From Halovivax gelatinilyticus (lineage in GTDB: Archaea > Halobacteriota > Halobacteria > Halobacteriales > Natrialbaceae): DNA of 64,000 bases. The stretch's first letter is position 1. Each line of letters begins with the position of its first letter. Both the position numbers and the translations under genes were made by a program. The notes under the pieces were generated by a model. It searched no databases, was not told the DNA's origin, and saw only the letters and a list, made by a program, of their open reading frames with translations. The stretch spans positions 1,687,992-1,751,991 of the forward strand of contig NZ_CP101322.1 of the NCBI RefSeq assembly GCF_024300625.1, written 5' to 3'. Positions 36,058 through 45,291 of this stretch are shown in pieces.

Positions 36058-36064
36058 GTTATAG
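36058..36064 (-). promoter_or_regulatory. TATA box of regulator copy C
   Basis: On the minus strand this reads CTATAAC, ~32 bp upstream of the ATG at 36029, the spacing also seen for copies A and B, which suggests a leaderless transcript. Confidence 0.5.
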
Positions 36065-36181
36065 TTGTATGGTCCGGCTTATCCAACGGCCGCGCTGAAG
36101 GAACGAAGTCGGCACCAACACAGGAGACGTCGAGCCACGCGGTCCAAACCGCTTTCCGACCCGCGCTCGTAGCGGCCGACG

Positions 36182-36844
36182 ATGACCGCCGTACTCTTCG
36201 ACATGGACGGCGTCCTCGTCGACAGCGAGGACTACTGGGTCGAGTTCGAGGCGACCGAACTCTTTCCCGACGCCGTTCCGGATCACGACGTCGACCTGAA
36301 CGAAACCTCGGGAATGAACTTTCGCGAGATCTACGACTACCTCGACGACGAGTACGGGACGGCCATCTCGCGCGAGGAGTGGATCGATCGGTTCGACGAG
36401 ATGGCCCGGGACGTCTACACCGAGGAAGTCTCGCTCCTTTCCGGCCTCCCGGACCTGCTCGCCGCCCTCGACGAGCGAAACGTGACGGTCGCGGTCGTCT
36501 CTTCCTCACCGCGGGCGTGGATTTCACTCGTCCTCGACCGCTTCGACCTCGCCGACGAATTCGACGCGGTGGTGAGCGCAGACGACATCGACGCGGCGAG
36601 CAAACCGGCGCCCGACGTCTACGAACACGCCGCCTCGGTGGTCGGCGAACCTACCGCCGACTGCGTCGCGGTCGAGGACTCGGAAAACGGCATCGAGGCG
36701 GCCGACCGCGCCGGAACGACCGTCGTCGCGTATCGGATCGACGCACACGGCGACCTCGAATACGAGCGGGCAGACGCCGTCGTCGACGATCCCGGGGAGC
36801 TTCGCGAGACGGTCTTCGAGTTATCGACGAGCGACGGTCGCTAA
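36182..36844 (+). CDS. HAD-superfamily phosphatase (phosphoglycolate / beta-phosphoglucomutase type)
   Basis: A 220-aa cytoplasmic hydrolase with all four HAD motifs: DMDGVLVDS (nucleophile Asp), VSSSP, SKPAPD (Lys) and VEDSENGIEAA (metal-binding Asp). The helical cap between motifs I and II is that of the subclass I enzymes. Substrate is a small phosphorylated compound; specificity cannot be read from sequence. It is a single gene divergent from regulator C with ~150 bp between them. Confidence 0.93.
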   Translation: MTAVLFDMDGVLVDSEDYWVEFEATELFPDAVPDHDVDLNETSGMNFREIYDYLDDEYGTAISREEWIDRFDEMARDVYTEEVSLLSGLPDLLAALDERNVTVAVVSSSPRAWISLVLDRFDLADEFDAVVSADDIDAASKPAPDVYEHAASVVGEPTADCVAVEDSENGIEAADRAGTTVVAYRIDAHGDLEYERADAVVDDPGELRETVFELSTSDGR

Positions 36845-36896
36845 CGAGCGTCGTCACTGAGCGGGCCCGACCGTTCTCAGGGCGTACGTTCGACCG

Positions 36897-37064
36897 CTAC
36901 GTCGGCTTCGACCGTCGGTACTCGTCCGCACAGTCGTCCATGCCGGACGCCTGAATAACCTGTCGAATATGGAAATCTTTCTCCTGCGGATCGTCGGAAT
37001 CGAGCGCCGATTCTAAATGACGCTTACAGTCTTCGCTTAGCTCCCCCATCCCTGCACAGGCCAT
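36897..37064 (-). CDS. Small 55-aa protein with three cysteines
   Basis: Read by hand on the minus strand. The product begins MACAGMGELSEDCKRHLES, goes on through DDPQEKDFHIRQVIQASG and ends DDCADEYRRSKPT. It is acidic, helical and has Cys at 3, 13 and 45, possibly for metal. Support for a real gene: GGAG about 8 bases before the ATG, a TATA-like AATATAGT ~18 bp upstream, sensible amino-acid composition and an otherwise empty gap. I think I have seen similar small haloarchaeal proteins but cannot name a family. Function unknown. Confidence 0.7.
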   Translation of the reverse strand: MACAGMGELSEDCKRHLESALDSDDPQEKDFHIRQVIQASGMDDCADEYRRSKPT

Positions 37065-37311
37065 TCGGCTCCGTTACTATATTCTTCACGGAGTCGACTG
37101 GTCATTTGCGTGTCGCAAGTCGACGCCTCGTCACCAGTTCTGACGAGTGATGGTGGCGAATCCTCGTCCACCTTCGATCGACGCCGATGGCGACTCCGAA
37201 CTGATCGGGACCCACCGAGCCGGCCGGATCGCGGTCGACTTCTACCCGGGTGCCCGGCTGGTCGATTGCGGTTCAAGCGACGAACTCGAATGTCCGTTCA
37301 CCCGGTCCGAC

Positions 37312-39702
37312 TCAGACGATGTCGACCGATCGCGTCTCTGCGACCGGAACGAGCGGGCGCTCCGGAAACGCCACGCTGACGGACAACTCGAGTGAGTCCG
37401 CGTCGGCACCGAAGATGGCGATCGGCACCGTCTCCTCCTCGCGCAGGTAGGTGTCGGCGCTCGTCATCTCGACGCCGTTTACCGTCGCGCGAATTTCGGC
37501 ACGGGCGGCGTCGCCGCGATTGGTGACGACGACCTCCTGTAGCTCGTTTTCCCCGGCGGCGATCGAGTCGGGAAAGTCGCCCGCCCACTCGATTTCGACG
37601 GCCGGGAGCGATCGGGCCGCCGTTCGAACGCGTTCGGCCACCCCCTCGTCCAGGCCGGCGTCGACGAGCGCCGACGCGTCGGCGTCGACGACGTCCGCGG
37701 GCGTCGTGAGTCCGGCCCCGGCGAGTTTGCTTGCCCGGCCCGGGCCGACCCCGTCGATCGCCGTCAGCCCGACGGCCGCCGCGTCGACGCCGTTTTCGAT
37801 GCGCGCTTCGAGTCGACTCGCCCGGTTCGCGTCGTGCCCGCTCGCGAACCGATCGAGAAACGCCCGGAGCGCCGCGAGCAGGCGGAGGGCGTTTCGCGTG
37901 ATCGCCCAGGCGTCGCTTCGCAACTCGGCCGGGGCACTCCCGTTCGTCTCGGCGCGAAGGATCGCGAGCACCTTTCGCTGTCCGCTGGTTTCGACCCGCT
38001 GGCTCACCGTCTGGCCCGTCAGTATCGCGTCGATCGCATCCCGCTCGGACTGGCGGGCCGTGACGGAGTCGAACGCGCCGGCGGTGGCGATCGTCTCGAG
38101 GATCGTCGCGTCGTCGAGCGAGCCCTCGGCCGCCTCCGCACAGCACTCGGCGAACGCCTCCGCGGTCCGTAAGTCGAGGTAGTACCGCGAGGTGAGCCGT
38201 CCGAGGGCGGTCGGTTCGATGGCACCTCGCGTCCCGTCGCCGTCCGTTCGTTCGACGAATCCGCCGTCTTCGAGGGTGCAAAGCGCATCGCGTACGATCG
38301 TCTCCAGATCGGCGAAGCCGTACTTCGCCGGCCGGCTCTGACCGCGCTCGTAGAAGTAGGTGGTTTCGAGCCAGTCGAAGACGTCGGACTCGCTCGTGAC
38401 GGTCCCCATCGCGATCTCCGCGTTTAAGTGCGTATCGAGGCTCTCGGCCAGCTGTGACTCGATCTCCGTCCCTTCCCGAAGCAGTCGTCGGTAGCGATCC
38501 GCGTCGGCGCTATCGCAGACGACCCAGCCGTAGCCGACGTCGTCGTAGCCGGGTCGGCCCGCACGGCCGAGCATCTGCAACACGTCGAGCGGGCTCATGT
38601 CGATCTCGCCGCCGGCGAGCGAGTCGTGGTACTTCGTGTCCCGAAGGATGACGCAGCGGGCGGGCAGGTTGACGCCCCAGGCGAGCGTCGACGTCGAGAA
38701 GAGCAGTTCGATCACTCCGTCTTTGAACCACCGCTCGACGAGGTCCTTGTCGTTCTTCGAGAGGCCGGCGTGGTGGAACGCGACGCCGTCGAGCACCGAT
38801 TTGCGCAACGTGTCGTTGTTGAGCTGTTTCGCCTCCGTGTGAAAGTCGTACTCGCCGCGGGCGCCCATCGGAACGTCTCGCTCGGCGATCTCGTCTCTGG
38901 CCTTCTTCGCGGCCTGAACGGTATCCTGGCGGGAGGCGACGAAGACGAGCGCCTGACCGTCCTCGCGGAGGTGCGGTTCGGCCAGGTCGAGCGCGCGGTA
39001 GAGCCGGCGGTACTTGTCGGCGAAGGCGTTCTCGCCGTGGGTGTAGGTCTTGACGTCCGCGTGCAATTCGACCGGTCGGTACTCGTCGCCGAAGTCGAAC
39101 GTACACGCCTCGGGCGCGTCGAGCCACGCGGCCACGTCCTCGACGTTCGGCATCGTCGCCGAGAGGGCGACGATCCGCGGCTCGCAGAGCCGGCGGAGCC
39201 GCGAAATCGTCACTTCGAGGACGGAACCGCGGCGGTCCGCGTCGAGCAGGTGGACCTCGTCGATCACGCAGCAGTCGATGTTTGTGACGAAGTCGTACCG
39301 GTGTGAGTCGTGCTTTCGCGTGGCCGAGTCTAACTTCTCGGGCGTCATCACGAGGATGTCGGCCCGGCGGGCCCGGCGCGGGTTCAGGTCGCGCTCGCCG
39401 GTGACGACGTAGACCGAGTAGTCGAGCGCTTCGAACCGATCCCAGTCGGCTTCCTTCTCGTTCGTCAGCGCCCGGAGCGGCGCGATGAAGCAGGCGGTCC
39501 CGCCCGCGTCTAAGGTCTTACAGATCGCGAGTTCGGCCAGGGCGGTCTTGCCCGAGGCGGTCGGTGCGCTCGCGACCACGTTCTCCTCGCGTTCTAACAG
39601 CGCTGGGAGCACCTCGCGTTGCATCCGGTTGAACGAGTCGAAGGCGAACGCGTCGGCGAAATCCGTTTCCAGCGAGTCGGCGAGAACCTCGGCGACGTCC
39701 AT
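37312..39702 (-). CDS. Hel308/Ski2-like DEAD-box DNA helicase
   Basis: A 796-aa superfamily 2 helicase. Motifs seen in order: Q-like FDSFNRMQREVLPALL, Walker A APTASGKTA, PLRALTNEKE (Ia), TPEKLDSATR, DEVHLL (II), SATMPN (III), the second RecA domain with STSTLAWGVNLPARCVIL (V), and QMLGRAGRPGYD (VI). A winged helix and ratchet region follow, then helix-hairpin-helix units (IDGVGPGRASKLAGAGLTTPADVV). This matches Hel308/Hjm, which unwinds forks and acts in replication restart. An extra ~95-residue C-terminal module (VEIEWAGDFPDS... to the end) looks like a beta sandwich and is not part of classical Hel308. Haloarchaea often carry more than one paralogue, so I leave the symbol blank. Confidence 0.9.
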   Translation of the reverse strand: MDVAEVLADSLETDFADAFAFDSFNRMQREVLPALLEREENVVASAPTASGKTALAELAICKTLDAGGTACFIAPLRALTNEKEADWDRFEALDYSVYVVTGERDLNPRRARRADILVMTPEKLDSATRKHDSHRYDFVTNIDCCVIDEVHLLDADRRGSVLEVTISRLRRLCEPRIVALSATMPNVEDVAAWLDAPEACTFDFGDEYRPVELHADVKTYTHGENAFADKYRRLYRALDLAEPHLREDGQALVFVASRQDTVQAAKKARDEIAERDVPMGARGEYDFHTEAKQLNNDTLRKSVLDGVAFHHAGLSKNDKDLVERWFKDGVIELLFSTSTLAWGVNLPARCVILRDTKYHDSLAGGEIDMSPLDVLQMLGRAGRPGYDDVGYGWVVCDSADADRYRRLLREGTEIESQLAESLDTHLNAEIAMGTVTSESDVFDWLETTYFYERGQSRPAKYGFADLETIVRDALCTLEDGGFVERTDGDGTRGAIEPTALGRLTSRYYLDLRTAEAFAECCAEAAEGSLDDATILETIATAGAFDSVTARQSERDAIDAILTGQTVSQRVETSGQRKVLAILRAETNGSAPAELRSDAWAITRNALRLLAALRAFLDRFASGHDANRASRLEARIENGVDAAAVGLTAIDGVGPGRASKLAGAGLTTPADVVDADASALVDAGLDEGVAERVRTAARSLPAVEIEWAGDFPDSIAAGENELQEVVVTNRGDAARAEIRATVNGVEMTSADTYLREEETVPIAIFGADADSLELSVSVAFPERPLVPVAETRSVDIV

Positions 39703-39768
39703 CTACGAGTAGAGGGGTGACGCCGGGTGAAAGGCGTTTCCACTCGACGATGGCAGGTCGACCGGGGC

Positions 39769-40374
39769 TCACCGTCCGCTCACGAGAACAGCCAGAACCG
39801 CCCCCGCGGTCGCGAAGACGAGCGGGTAGAGTACGCCGGCGAGGACGACGGCCGGGACGAGTTCCGGCCCGACCGAGCCGGTCACGTCGACGCCGAAGAA
39901 CGTCCCCTCCGAGCGCGATTCGCTCGCGTACACGCCGAGGCTCATCACGACGGCGTAGCCGATCGTCACCGGGGCGCCGGCGACGACCGCCTCGCCGAGG
40001 TCGCCCGCCCGGAGGTTGTGCGCGAGCAGCGCACCGGCGCCGAGCAGGACGAGCGGCGGTATCACGTACAGCAGTTCGACGCTCTGGGCGCTCGACTCGG
40101 CGACGAGGTCGACCGTCGTCGACCCGCCGAGGCCGCCGAACGAGCCGCTCGTCTCGAGTTCGACGAAGTGGGCGTTGTAGTAGTACCAGGCCGTCGCCCG
40201 CCACTCGCCGACGGCGTCCGCGTTATCTCGCACCTCGTCGCGGACCAGGAGGTAGGAGGCCAGGTAGCCGATCGCCGCCGCGATGACGCCGACCCCGGCA
40301 CCGGCTGCGACACTCGGACGGTCTGTCCTCGCACGGTCGTCCGTCGACAGGATCGTCGACATAGCGTTGGCCAC
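39769..40374 (-). CDS. Conserved-looking haloarchaeal membrane protein, unknown function
   Basis: A 201-aa protein with four predicted membrane helices (VAAGAGVGVIAAAIGYLASYL; LLYVIPPLVLLGAGALLAH; AVVAGAPVTIGYAVVMSLGVYA; LVPAVVLAGVLYPLVFATAGA). The first loop holds DNADAVGEWRATAWYYYNAHFV, a pattern I associate with a haloarchaea-restricted family but cannot name. The start may be ATG at 40374 or 40362. It lies 66 bp downstream of the helicase start in the same direction. No catalytic motif is visible. Confidence 0.75.
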   Translation of the reverse strand: MANAMSTILSTDDRARTDRPSVAAGAGVGVIAAAIGYLASYLLVRDEVRDNADAVGEWRATAWYYYNAHFVELETSGSFGGLGGSTTVDLVAESSAQSVELLYVIPPLVLLGAGALLAHNLRAGDLGEAVVAGAPVTIGYAVVMSLGVYASESRSEGTFFGVDVTGSVGPELVPAVVLAGVLYPLVFATAGAVLAVLVSGR

Positions 40375-40498
40375 CGTCTGCCAGTCGCGTAATAGTCTTT
40401 CTGGTGCGTGTCGTCCCGGTGAGATTTACTCTCGAGTGTGGTGAACTCGACGCTACGAGACCGCCGGTGACGGCCCGTCGCTGGGGGGTCACGATCGG

Positions 40499-40548
40499 GC
40501 GACGCAAGTGTGCAGGCTGACGGTCGGGCGCGACGCAAGCGTGCAGGC
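40499..40548. repeat. Short direct repeat, period 31
   Basis: GCGACGCAAG followed by T or C and GTGCAGGC occurs at 40499-40517 and 40530-40548. The copies lie between two membrane-protein genes. No function is suggested. Confidence 0.5.
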
Positions 40549-40586
40549 GTACGACCGACGAGCCGATCACACAACCGACGGGTTGA

Positions 40587-41135
40587 TCAGACGCGGCTGG
40601 TCCGGTTCGGCCCGTTCGCGCGACCGAGCTGTCGGGAGAGGACGCGGCTCGCTCGCTCCGGATCAGGAACGCGGTCGAACGTCACCTCGGGCTCGCCGGA
40701 GCCGGCGGTGTAGACGGATATATCGCCGTAGCCGAGGAGTCGACCCGCGACCGACTGGCGCCGGGTCGTGTTCTGGACGCGTTCGAGCGAGAGCTGGGTA
40801 ACGTCTCGCGAGACGACGCCGCGCTTCGCGTAGAGCTGCTCGTTCGTGAGGACGTATCGCGTGTTCGTCCAGAAGGCGTAGGATACCCCGGCGCTCGCGA
40901 CGCCGCCCGCCGCGATCGCGATGCCGAGCCAGCCGACGAGTCCGTAGCCGCCTTCCCACGCCCACGCGGCGGCGACGAGGCCGAACACGGCGAACGCCAG
41001 TCCGACGAGAAAGCGCGTTCCGAGTTCGATCGGGTGCGGGCGGGCGGACCATAGCACGTCCTCGCCCTCCGCGAGGTGTAGCCAGTCGGTCGAGTCCCCA
41101 GTCAGGCTCACAGTGTGTCCTACTCGTTCGAACAC
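40587..41135 (-). CDS. PH-domain (DUF304/bPH2) membrane protein
   Basis: A 182-aa protein with two membrane helices (about 43-90) placed after an N-terminal strand containing LWSARPHPIELGTRFLVG, followed by the bacterial-type PH domain (TRYVLTNEQLYAKRGVVSRDVTQLSLERVQNT...LLGYGDISVYTAGSG). This is the standard layout of YdbT/YdbS-like DUF304 proteins. The role of the family is poorly known; it sits at the membrane and may bind lipids or peptides. It starts 49 bp downstream of the MATE gene stop in the same direction and may be co-transcribed. Confidence 0.9.
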   Translation of the reverse strand: MFERVGHTVSLTGDSTDWLHLAEGEDVLWSARPHPIELGTRFLVGLAFAVFGLVAAAWAWEGGYGLVGWLGIAIAAGGVASAGVSYAFWTNTRYVLTNEQLYAKRGVVSRDVTQLSLERVQNTTRRQSVAGRLLGYGDISVYTAGSGEPEVTFDRVPDPERASRVLSRQLGRANGPNRTSRV

Positions 41136-41184
41136 GGTATAGTTAGGCGGCGTATTCCCGGCACCGTCGCCAAGACGGCCGGCG

Positions 41185-42582
41185 TCAGTCCGCCGTCGCG
41201 GCGGCGACCGCTCGCTGGTTCATCCCGTCGTTCGTCTCGTAGTAGTAGTACAGCCCCAGCCCGATCGCCGTGACGACGTTCGAGATGGTCACCGCCCAGA
41301 AGACGCCCTGTACGTCCCAGCCGAGCGGGTACGCGAGCACCGCCGCGACCGGCAGGCGGACCGCCCAGTACTGGGCGAGCGAGGCGACCATGCTGGTTCG
41401 GGTGCGGCGCGCGCCGTTGAATCCGGCCTGGAGGAGGTACGTCGCGCCGATCGCCCAGTAGCCGATCGCGACGATGACGAGGTACTCGGCGGCGAGTTCG
41501 ATCTCGGCCGGGTCCGCGTCGGGCATGACGAACCAGGAGATGGTCTCGGGGAGGGCGATCTGAACCGCGGCGACGATCGATAACGCGACGGCGGCCACCC
41601 CGACGCCGATCCAGGTCGTCCGGCGAGCGCGGTCGGGTCGACCGGCACCGAGGTTCTGGCCGACCATGCTCTGGGCGGCCTTTTGCAGCCCCATCGCGGG
41701 GACGAACGCCACGCTGGCGACGCGAGCTCCGATGGTGTAGGCGGCGAGCGCGACCGCCCCGCCGACGGCGGCGACGATCCAGATCATGACGACGCGTGCG
41801 AGCTGGCTGACGCCGTGCTGGCCGGCCGTCGGCCAGCCGATGTCGACGATCTCCCGGCAATCGCTCCGGTTTAGGACCACGACGTCGCGGGTGAGCACGA
41901 ACCCGTTTCTGCCGGCGACGAACATCGACAGCCCGAGGACGAAGCCGCAGCCGTAGCCGATGCCGGTCGCGAGCGCGGCGCCGGCGACGCCGAATTCGGG
42001 GAACGGCCCCCAGCCGAAGATCAAGAACGGATCGAGGACGACGTTGACGAAGACGGCGAGGAGGTTGATGTAGAGGGCGGCCCGGGCGTCTCCCCAGCCG
42101 ACGAAGCTCCCTTCGATGACGTCGCTACCGGCGAGAATCGGCAAGAACAGGGCGTAGACGGCGAGATACTCCGCCGCGTACGCGGTCGTGAGTTCGCCCG
42201 CGCCGAAGATCGACATGATCTCTGCGGCCAGGACGAACACCGCGAGACCGGTCGCGAGCCCGACGCCGATGCCAAGCAGCGTCCCGTTGACGGCCGCGCG
42301 GCGTCCGGCGCGTTCGTTTTCGGCGCCGACGCGCTGGGCGACGAGCACCTGCGTGCCGACCATCGCTCCGATGACGGCCACGGAAAGTAGCGTCACCACC
42401 GGAAAGTTCAGGCCGACCGCGGCGATGGCCTCGACGCTGTCTTCGTGTCGACCGAGCCAGAGCGTATCCACCAGCTGCTGGATCACCTGGACGACGTTCT
42501 GTACGAGAAGCGGCGTGGCGAGCACCAGCAGGGTCGTCAGGATCGGTCCGTTCGTGATGTCATCGCGGTCGACGTCTAGCAT
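41185..42582 (-). CDS. MATE-family efflux transporter
   Basis: A 465-aa protein with about 12 membrane helices in two halves. Family signatures are the N-terminal ILTTLLVLATPLLVQNVVQ followed by DTLWLG, the loop VGTQVLVAQRVGAENERAG, and the second-half FVPAMGLQKAAQSMVGQNLGAGRPDRA. Members export drugs or metabolites using Na+ or H+ gradients; in halophiles Na+ coupling is likely. The substrate cannot be predicted. The ATG at 42582 gives the normal family length. It is divergent from lipA, with 212 bp between the starts. Confidence 0.95.
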   Translation of the reverse strand: MLDVDRDDITNGPILTTLLVLATPLLVQNVVQVIQQLVDTLWLGRHEDSVEAIAAVGLNFPVVTLLSVAVIGAMVGTQVLVAQRVGAENERAGRRAAVNGTLLGIGVGLATGLAVFVLAAEIMSIFGAGELTTAYAAEYLAVYALFLPILAGSDVIEGSFVGWGDARAALYINLLAVFVNVVLDPFLIFGWGPFPEFGVAGAALATGIGYGCGFVLGLSMFVAGRNGFVLTRDVVVLNRSDCREIVDIGWPTAGQHGVSQLARVVMIWIVAAVGGAVALAAYTIGARVASVAFVPAMGLQKAAQSMVGQNLGAGRPDRARRTTWIGVGVAAVALSIVAAVQIALPETISWFVMPDADPAEIELAAEYLVIVAIGYWAIGATYLLQAGFNGARRTRTSMVASLAQYWAVRLPVAAVLAYPLGWDVQGVFWAVTISNVVTAIGLGLYYYYETNDGMNQRAVAAATAD

Positions 42583-42794
42583 CCGGTCTGGCCCGGAAAT
42601 AGCCGGAACAAATCATAAGCGTTTTCATCTATGTTGGCTTGAAACTCGCTTCGTCGAGGGAACGCCGGACCAGAATTCGGACCGCGACGCCCTGGCGGCA
42701 AATATTACCTGTTACCGACCGATCGGCGGATCGACGACGGCGAGTTCGGTCGGGATCACCACGCTTTTTCACGGTCGGGCGCGACGCTCTTCGT

Positions 42795-43736
42795 ATGAGT
42801 CGCGCCCGGAAACCCGACTGGCTGAAGATGCGACCGCCTTCGGGTCGGGAGTTCGCGGGAATCCGCGAGACGCTGCGCGAGCACGACCTCCACACCGTCT
42901 GCGAAGAGGCAAATTGTCCGAATCTCGGAGAATGTTGGTCGGGCGGGGACGCCACAGGTTCCAGCGACGGCGGAACAGCGACGTTCATGCTGATGGGAGA
43001 CAAGTGTTCGCGCGCGTGCAACTTCTGTGACGTCCAGACCGGCGGGATGGAGGCGCTCGATCCGGACGAGCCGGCGAACGTGGCGAGCGCGATCGCCGAG
43101 ATCGGGCTGGATTACGTCGTGTTGACCTCGGTCGACCGCGACGACCTTCCCGACCAGGGTGCCGGCCACTTCGCCGAGACGATCCGCGAGATCAAAGCGC
43201 GCCATCCGGGAATCCTCGTCGAGGTGTTGATCCCGGACTTCCAGGGAGAGCCCGATCTCGTCCGGAAGATCATCGACGCCGACCCGGACGTCATCGCCCA
43301 CAACGTCGAGACCGTCGAGCGTCTGCAGTTTCCCGTCCGGGACCGCCGGGCGGGCTACGAGCAGAGCCTCGGCGTCCTAGAGCAGGTCGACCGGGAGTCA
43401 GACATTTACACCAAGACGTCGATCATGCTCGGCCACGGCGAGTACGACCACGAGGTCTACCAGACGCTGGCCGACTGTCGCGAACGCGGCGTCGACGTTG
43501 TAACCCTCGGTCAGTACCTCCAGCCCTCGCGCAGCCACCTCGACGTTACACGGTACGACCATCCGGACAAGTACGAGACCTGGCGGCGAGTGGCCGAAGC
43601 GGAACTCGGCTTTCTGTACTGTGCGAGCGGGCCGATGGTGCGCTCGTCGTACAAAGCCGGCGAGCTGTTCGTCGACGCGATCTTGCGCGACGGCAAGTCG
43701 GTCGAGGAGGCCAGGGCGGAAGCACGTGCCTTGTAA
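42795..43736 (+). CDS. lipA: Lipoyl synthase
   Basis: A 313-aa radical-SAM enzyme inserting two sulfurs into octanoyl groups bound to protein lysines. It has the auxiliary cluster cysteines (CEEANCPNLGEC, Cys36/41/47), the radical-SAM CxxxCxxC (CSRACNFC, Cys71/75/78) and the C-terminal RSSYKAGE. The ATG at 42795 is chosen since the frame upstream (from 42639) is Arg-rich and non-homologous. It lies ~1.9 kb upstream of the 2-oxoacid dehydrogenase genes whose E2 needs lipoate, with the AT-rich insert between; the two were probably closer before the insertion. Confidence 0.96.
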   Translation: MSRARKPDWLKMRPPSGREFAGIRETLREHDLHTVCEEANCPNLGECWSGGDATGSSDGGTATFMLMGDKCSRACNFCDVQTGGMEALDPDEPANVASAIAEIGLDYVVLTSVDRDDLPDQGAGHFAETIREIKARHPGILVEVLIPDFQGEPDLVRKIIDADPDVIAHNVETVERLQFPVRDRRAGYEQSLGVLEQVDRESDIYTKTSIMLGHGEYDHEVYQTLADCRERGVDVVTLGQYLQPSRSHLDVTRYDHPDKYETWRRVAEAELGFLYCASGPMVRSSYKAGELFVDAILRDGKSVEEARAEARAL

Positions 43737-44017
43737 CTCGGTCAGTAATCCTCTTCCATTTTGCACCTGTACCGGTCACGGAAAGTTCTGGGGTGTTTGT
43801 GAATTATGATTGCGGCAACGCAAACTGTAGTGGCATGATTAGGCATAGGTCCATCTAAGAAACAAAACTAATCCAGACCCTATCTTTGGTTTAAGCCGAC
43901 ATTCCCTCACTAACCATCAGTCACCAATACTTTCTTCTTAACTATTTAGAAATATAAAATTATTAAGTATAATAATTACGAAAACTACTTTAACCCTTGG
44001 CTATATTGCTTGGATAC

Positions 44018-44923
44018 ATGGCGAACAAAACCACAAATCGGAGAAAGGTCATGAAGTAAATTGCCGCGAGTACACTCCCGTGCTATGCCGCTGGTCAATC
44101 CGCTGCTCAACAGAGCAAGGGACTAATCAAAGTTGACAATTCATTTGATCCAACTGATGAGGGTGACGTGGCAAAATACCTTGTCAGTAGGTTTGAGAGG
44201 GATAACCAAATAAAATCCCGGGCCATCGATGAGTCTTCCACGGTTGGAACGTATGATGGGAACGATGGAAATAAATCGGACGTAAAAGATCTCCTAATCT
44301 CCGGAGAAAGCACTCGTGTGGACCCGGGTATTGAACTCCCTGAGCATGCTAAAAAGCGTCTCAGAAATGAAGGGGAGCGAATGTTGGATGAACTTGACCG
44401 TGAGCAATTCAAAGCACTTGAAGAGTTCTGGAAAACTGAGGTGGAGTTATCAATAAATTCTGCATCAACTGGCTCTCCACCACTTCCAGCCAGTGGTTCA
44501 TCCGCATCACTCTCTACGGATTACAGACAAGCAGAGTTCGAAGCGAATGTCCAAGCAGTCATACGTGTTCCAATCCCGCCCTTTGGTCATGTTGAGTATG
44601 ACGCTTTCACGTATACGCATAGAATTGATTGGGAGTATATCCCAGGAGAAACTGTGGATAATTTCATCGCCATCTGCACTGGGAGTGGTGGATGGTTTAA
44701 TTATGCCAGATGGTCGTATGAGGGGGATGAAGATCAAGTGACTGCTCCCAGAGCAGGCGGCAACTTCTTCATATCGGACAGCACTGGCGTATTTGATCGG
44801 TGCACTGTCACCTCAGTTGGAGGGGGTTGGACCTGCATAGCTACCGATCGGATGTACACGAGAACGGCCGGTAATTGGAACGGAACGGGGGCACTCACTC
44901 GAGAAGAACTTAATCCGGAGTAA
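44018..44923 (+). pseudogene. Secreted protein gene with a stop codon inside its Tat signal
   Basis: From the ATG at 44018 the frame reads MANKTTNRRKVMK, then TAA (44057-44059), then IAASTLPCYAAGQSAAQ and on without a further stop to 44923. NRRKVMK followed by IAAST is a typical haloarchaeal Tat signal, so the gene was originally ~300 codons. A GTG at 44168 could start a 251-aa product lacking the signal. The mature part (about 50-300) has an acidic helical front (EHAKKRLRNEGERMLDEL) and a C-terminal region rich in aromatic residues, Gly and Cys (CTGSGGWFNYARW, GGGWTCIATDR). I recognise no family. It is AT-rich, unlike its neighbours. It could be a pseudogene or recoded; decay is simpler. Confidence 0.7.
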
Positions 44924-45036
44924 CTAACTTCACTTCTCCAATATTGAAGTGGCTCAATCTATATTATAGATCCATGCTACCAGTCCATCATGAATCGTTG
45001 GTCTTATCGATATCGGCGGGGTATTGAAACGTAGCT

Positions 45037-45291
45037 ATGGATGATAGTGCGGAAAATAGTATAAAAATGCAGATGAGTTCTGAAGAGTTTCAATCTATTG
45101 TAGAAAGAGCTGTCAAAAATGCAATTCTCGGAGTACTCACAATAGTCCTGGGGATTATTCTCGCACTGGTCTTTATAGTATCTGGGGCTAGAATGATTGT
45201 CTACACTCCTGGCATAGTTTGGAACATATTTGGATTTCTAAACATTCTTTTTGGGGCGTTAATATTTTGGTGGGCCGTTATTCTGCAGTGA
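45037..45291 (+). CDS. Small two-TM membrane protein of the AT-rich island
   Basis: An 84-aa protein. Residues 1-28 are polar (SSEEFQSIVERAVKNA), then two membrane helices (ILGVLTIVLGIILALVFIV and NIFGFLNILFGALIFWWAVIL) separated by a short loop. It is 113 bp downstream of the interrupted secreted-protein gene in the same direction and equally AT-rich, so both probably came in together. No family is recognised; holin-like or toxin-like function is possible but not supported by any motif. Confidence 0.6.
   Translation: MDDSAENSIKMQMSSEEFQSIVERAVKNAILGVLTIVLGIILALVFIVSGARMIVYTPGIVWNIFGFLNILFGALIFWWAVILQ

Noticed and set aside
37147-37395. 82-codon plus-strand ORF beside the helicase end.
   Set aside because: It overlaps the 3' end of the helicase gene by 84 bp, lacks a ribosome site, and its composition is not convincing.
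42639-42794. N-terminal extension of lipA.
   Set aside because: Extension is Arg-rich and lies before the conserved start MSRARKPDWLKMRPP.
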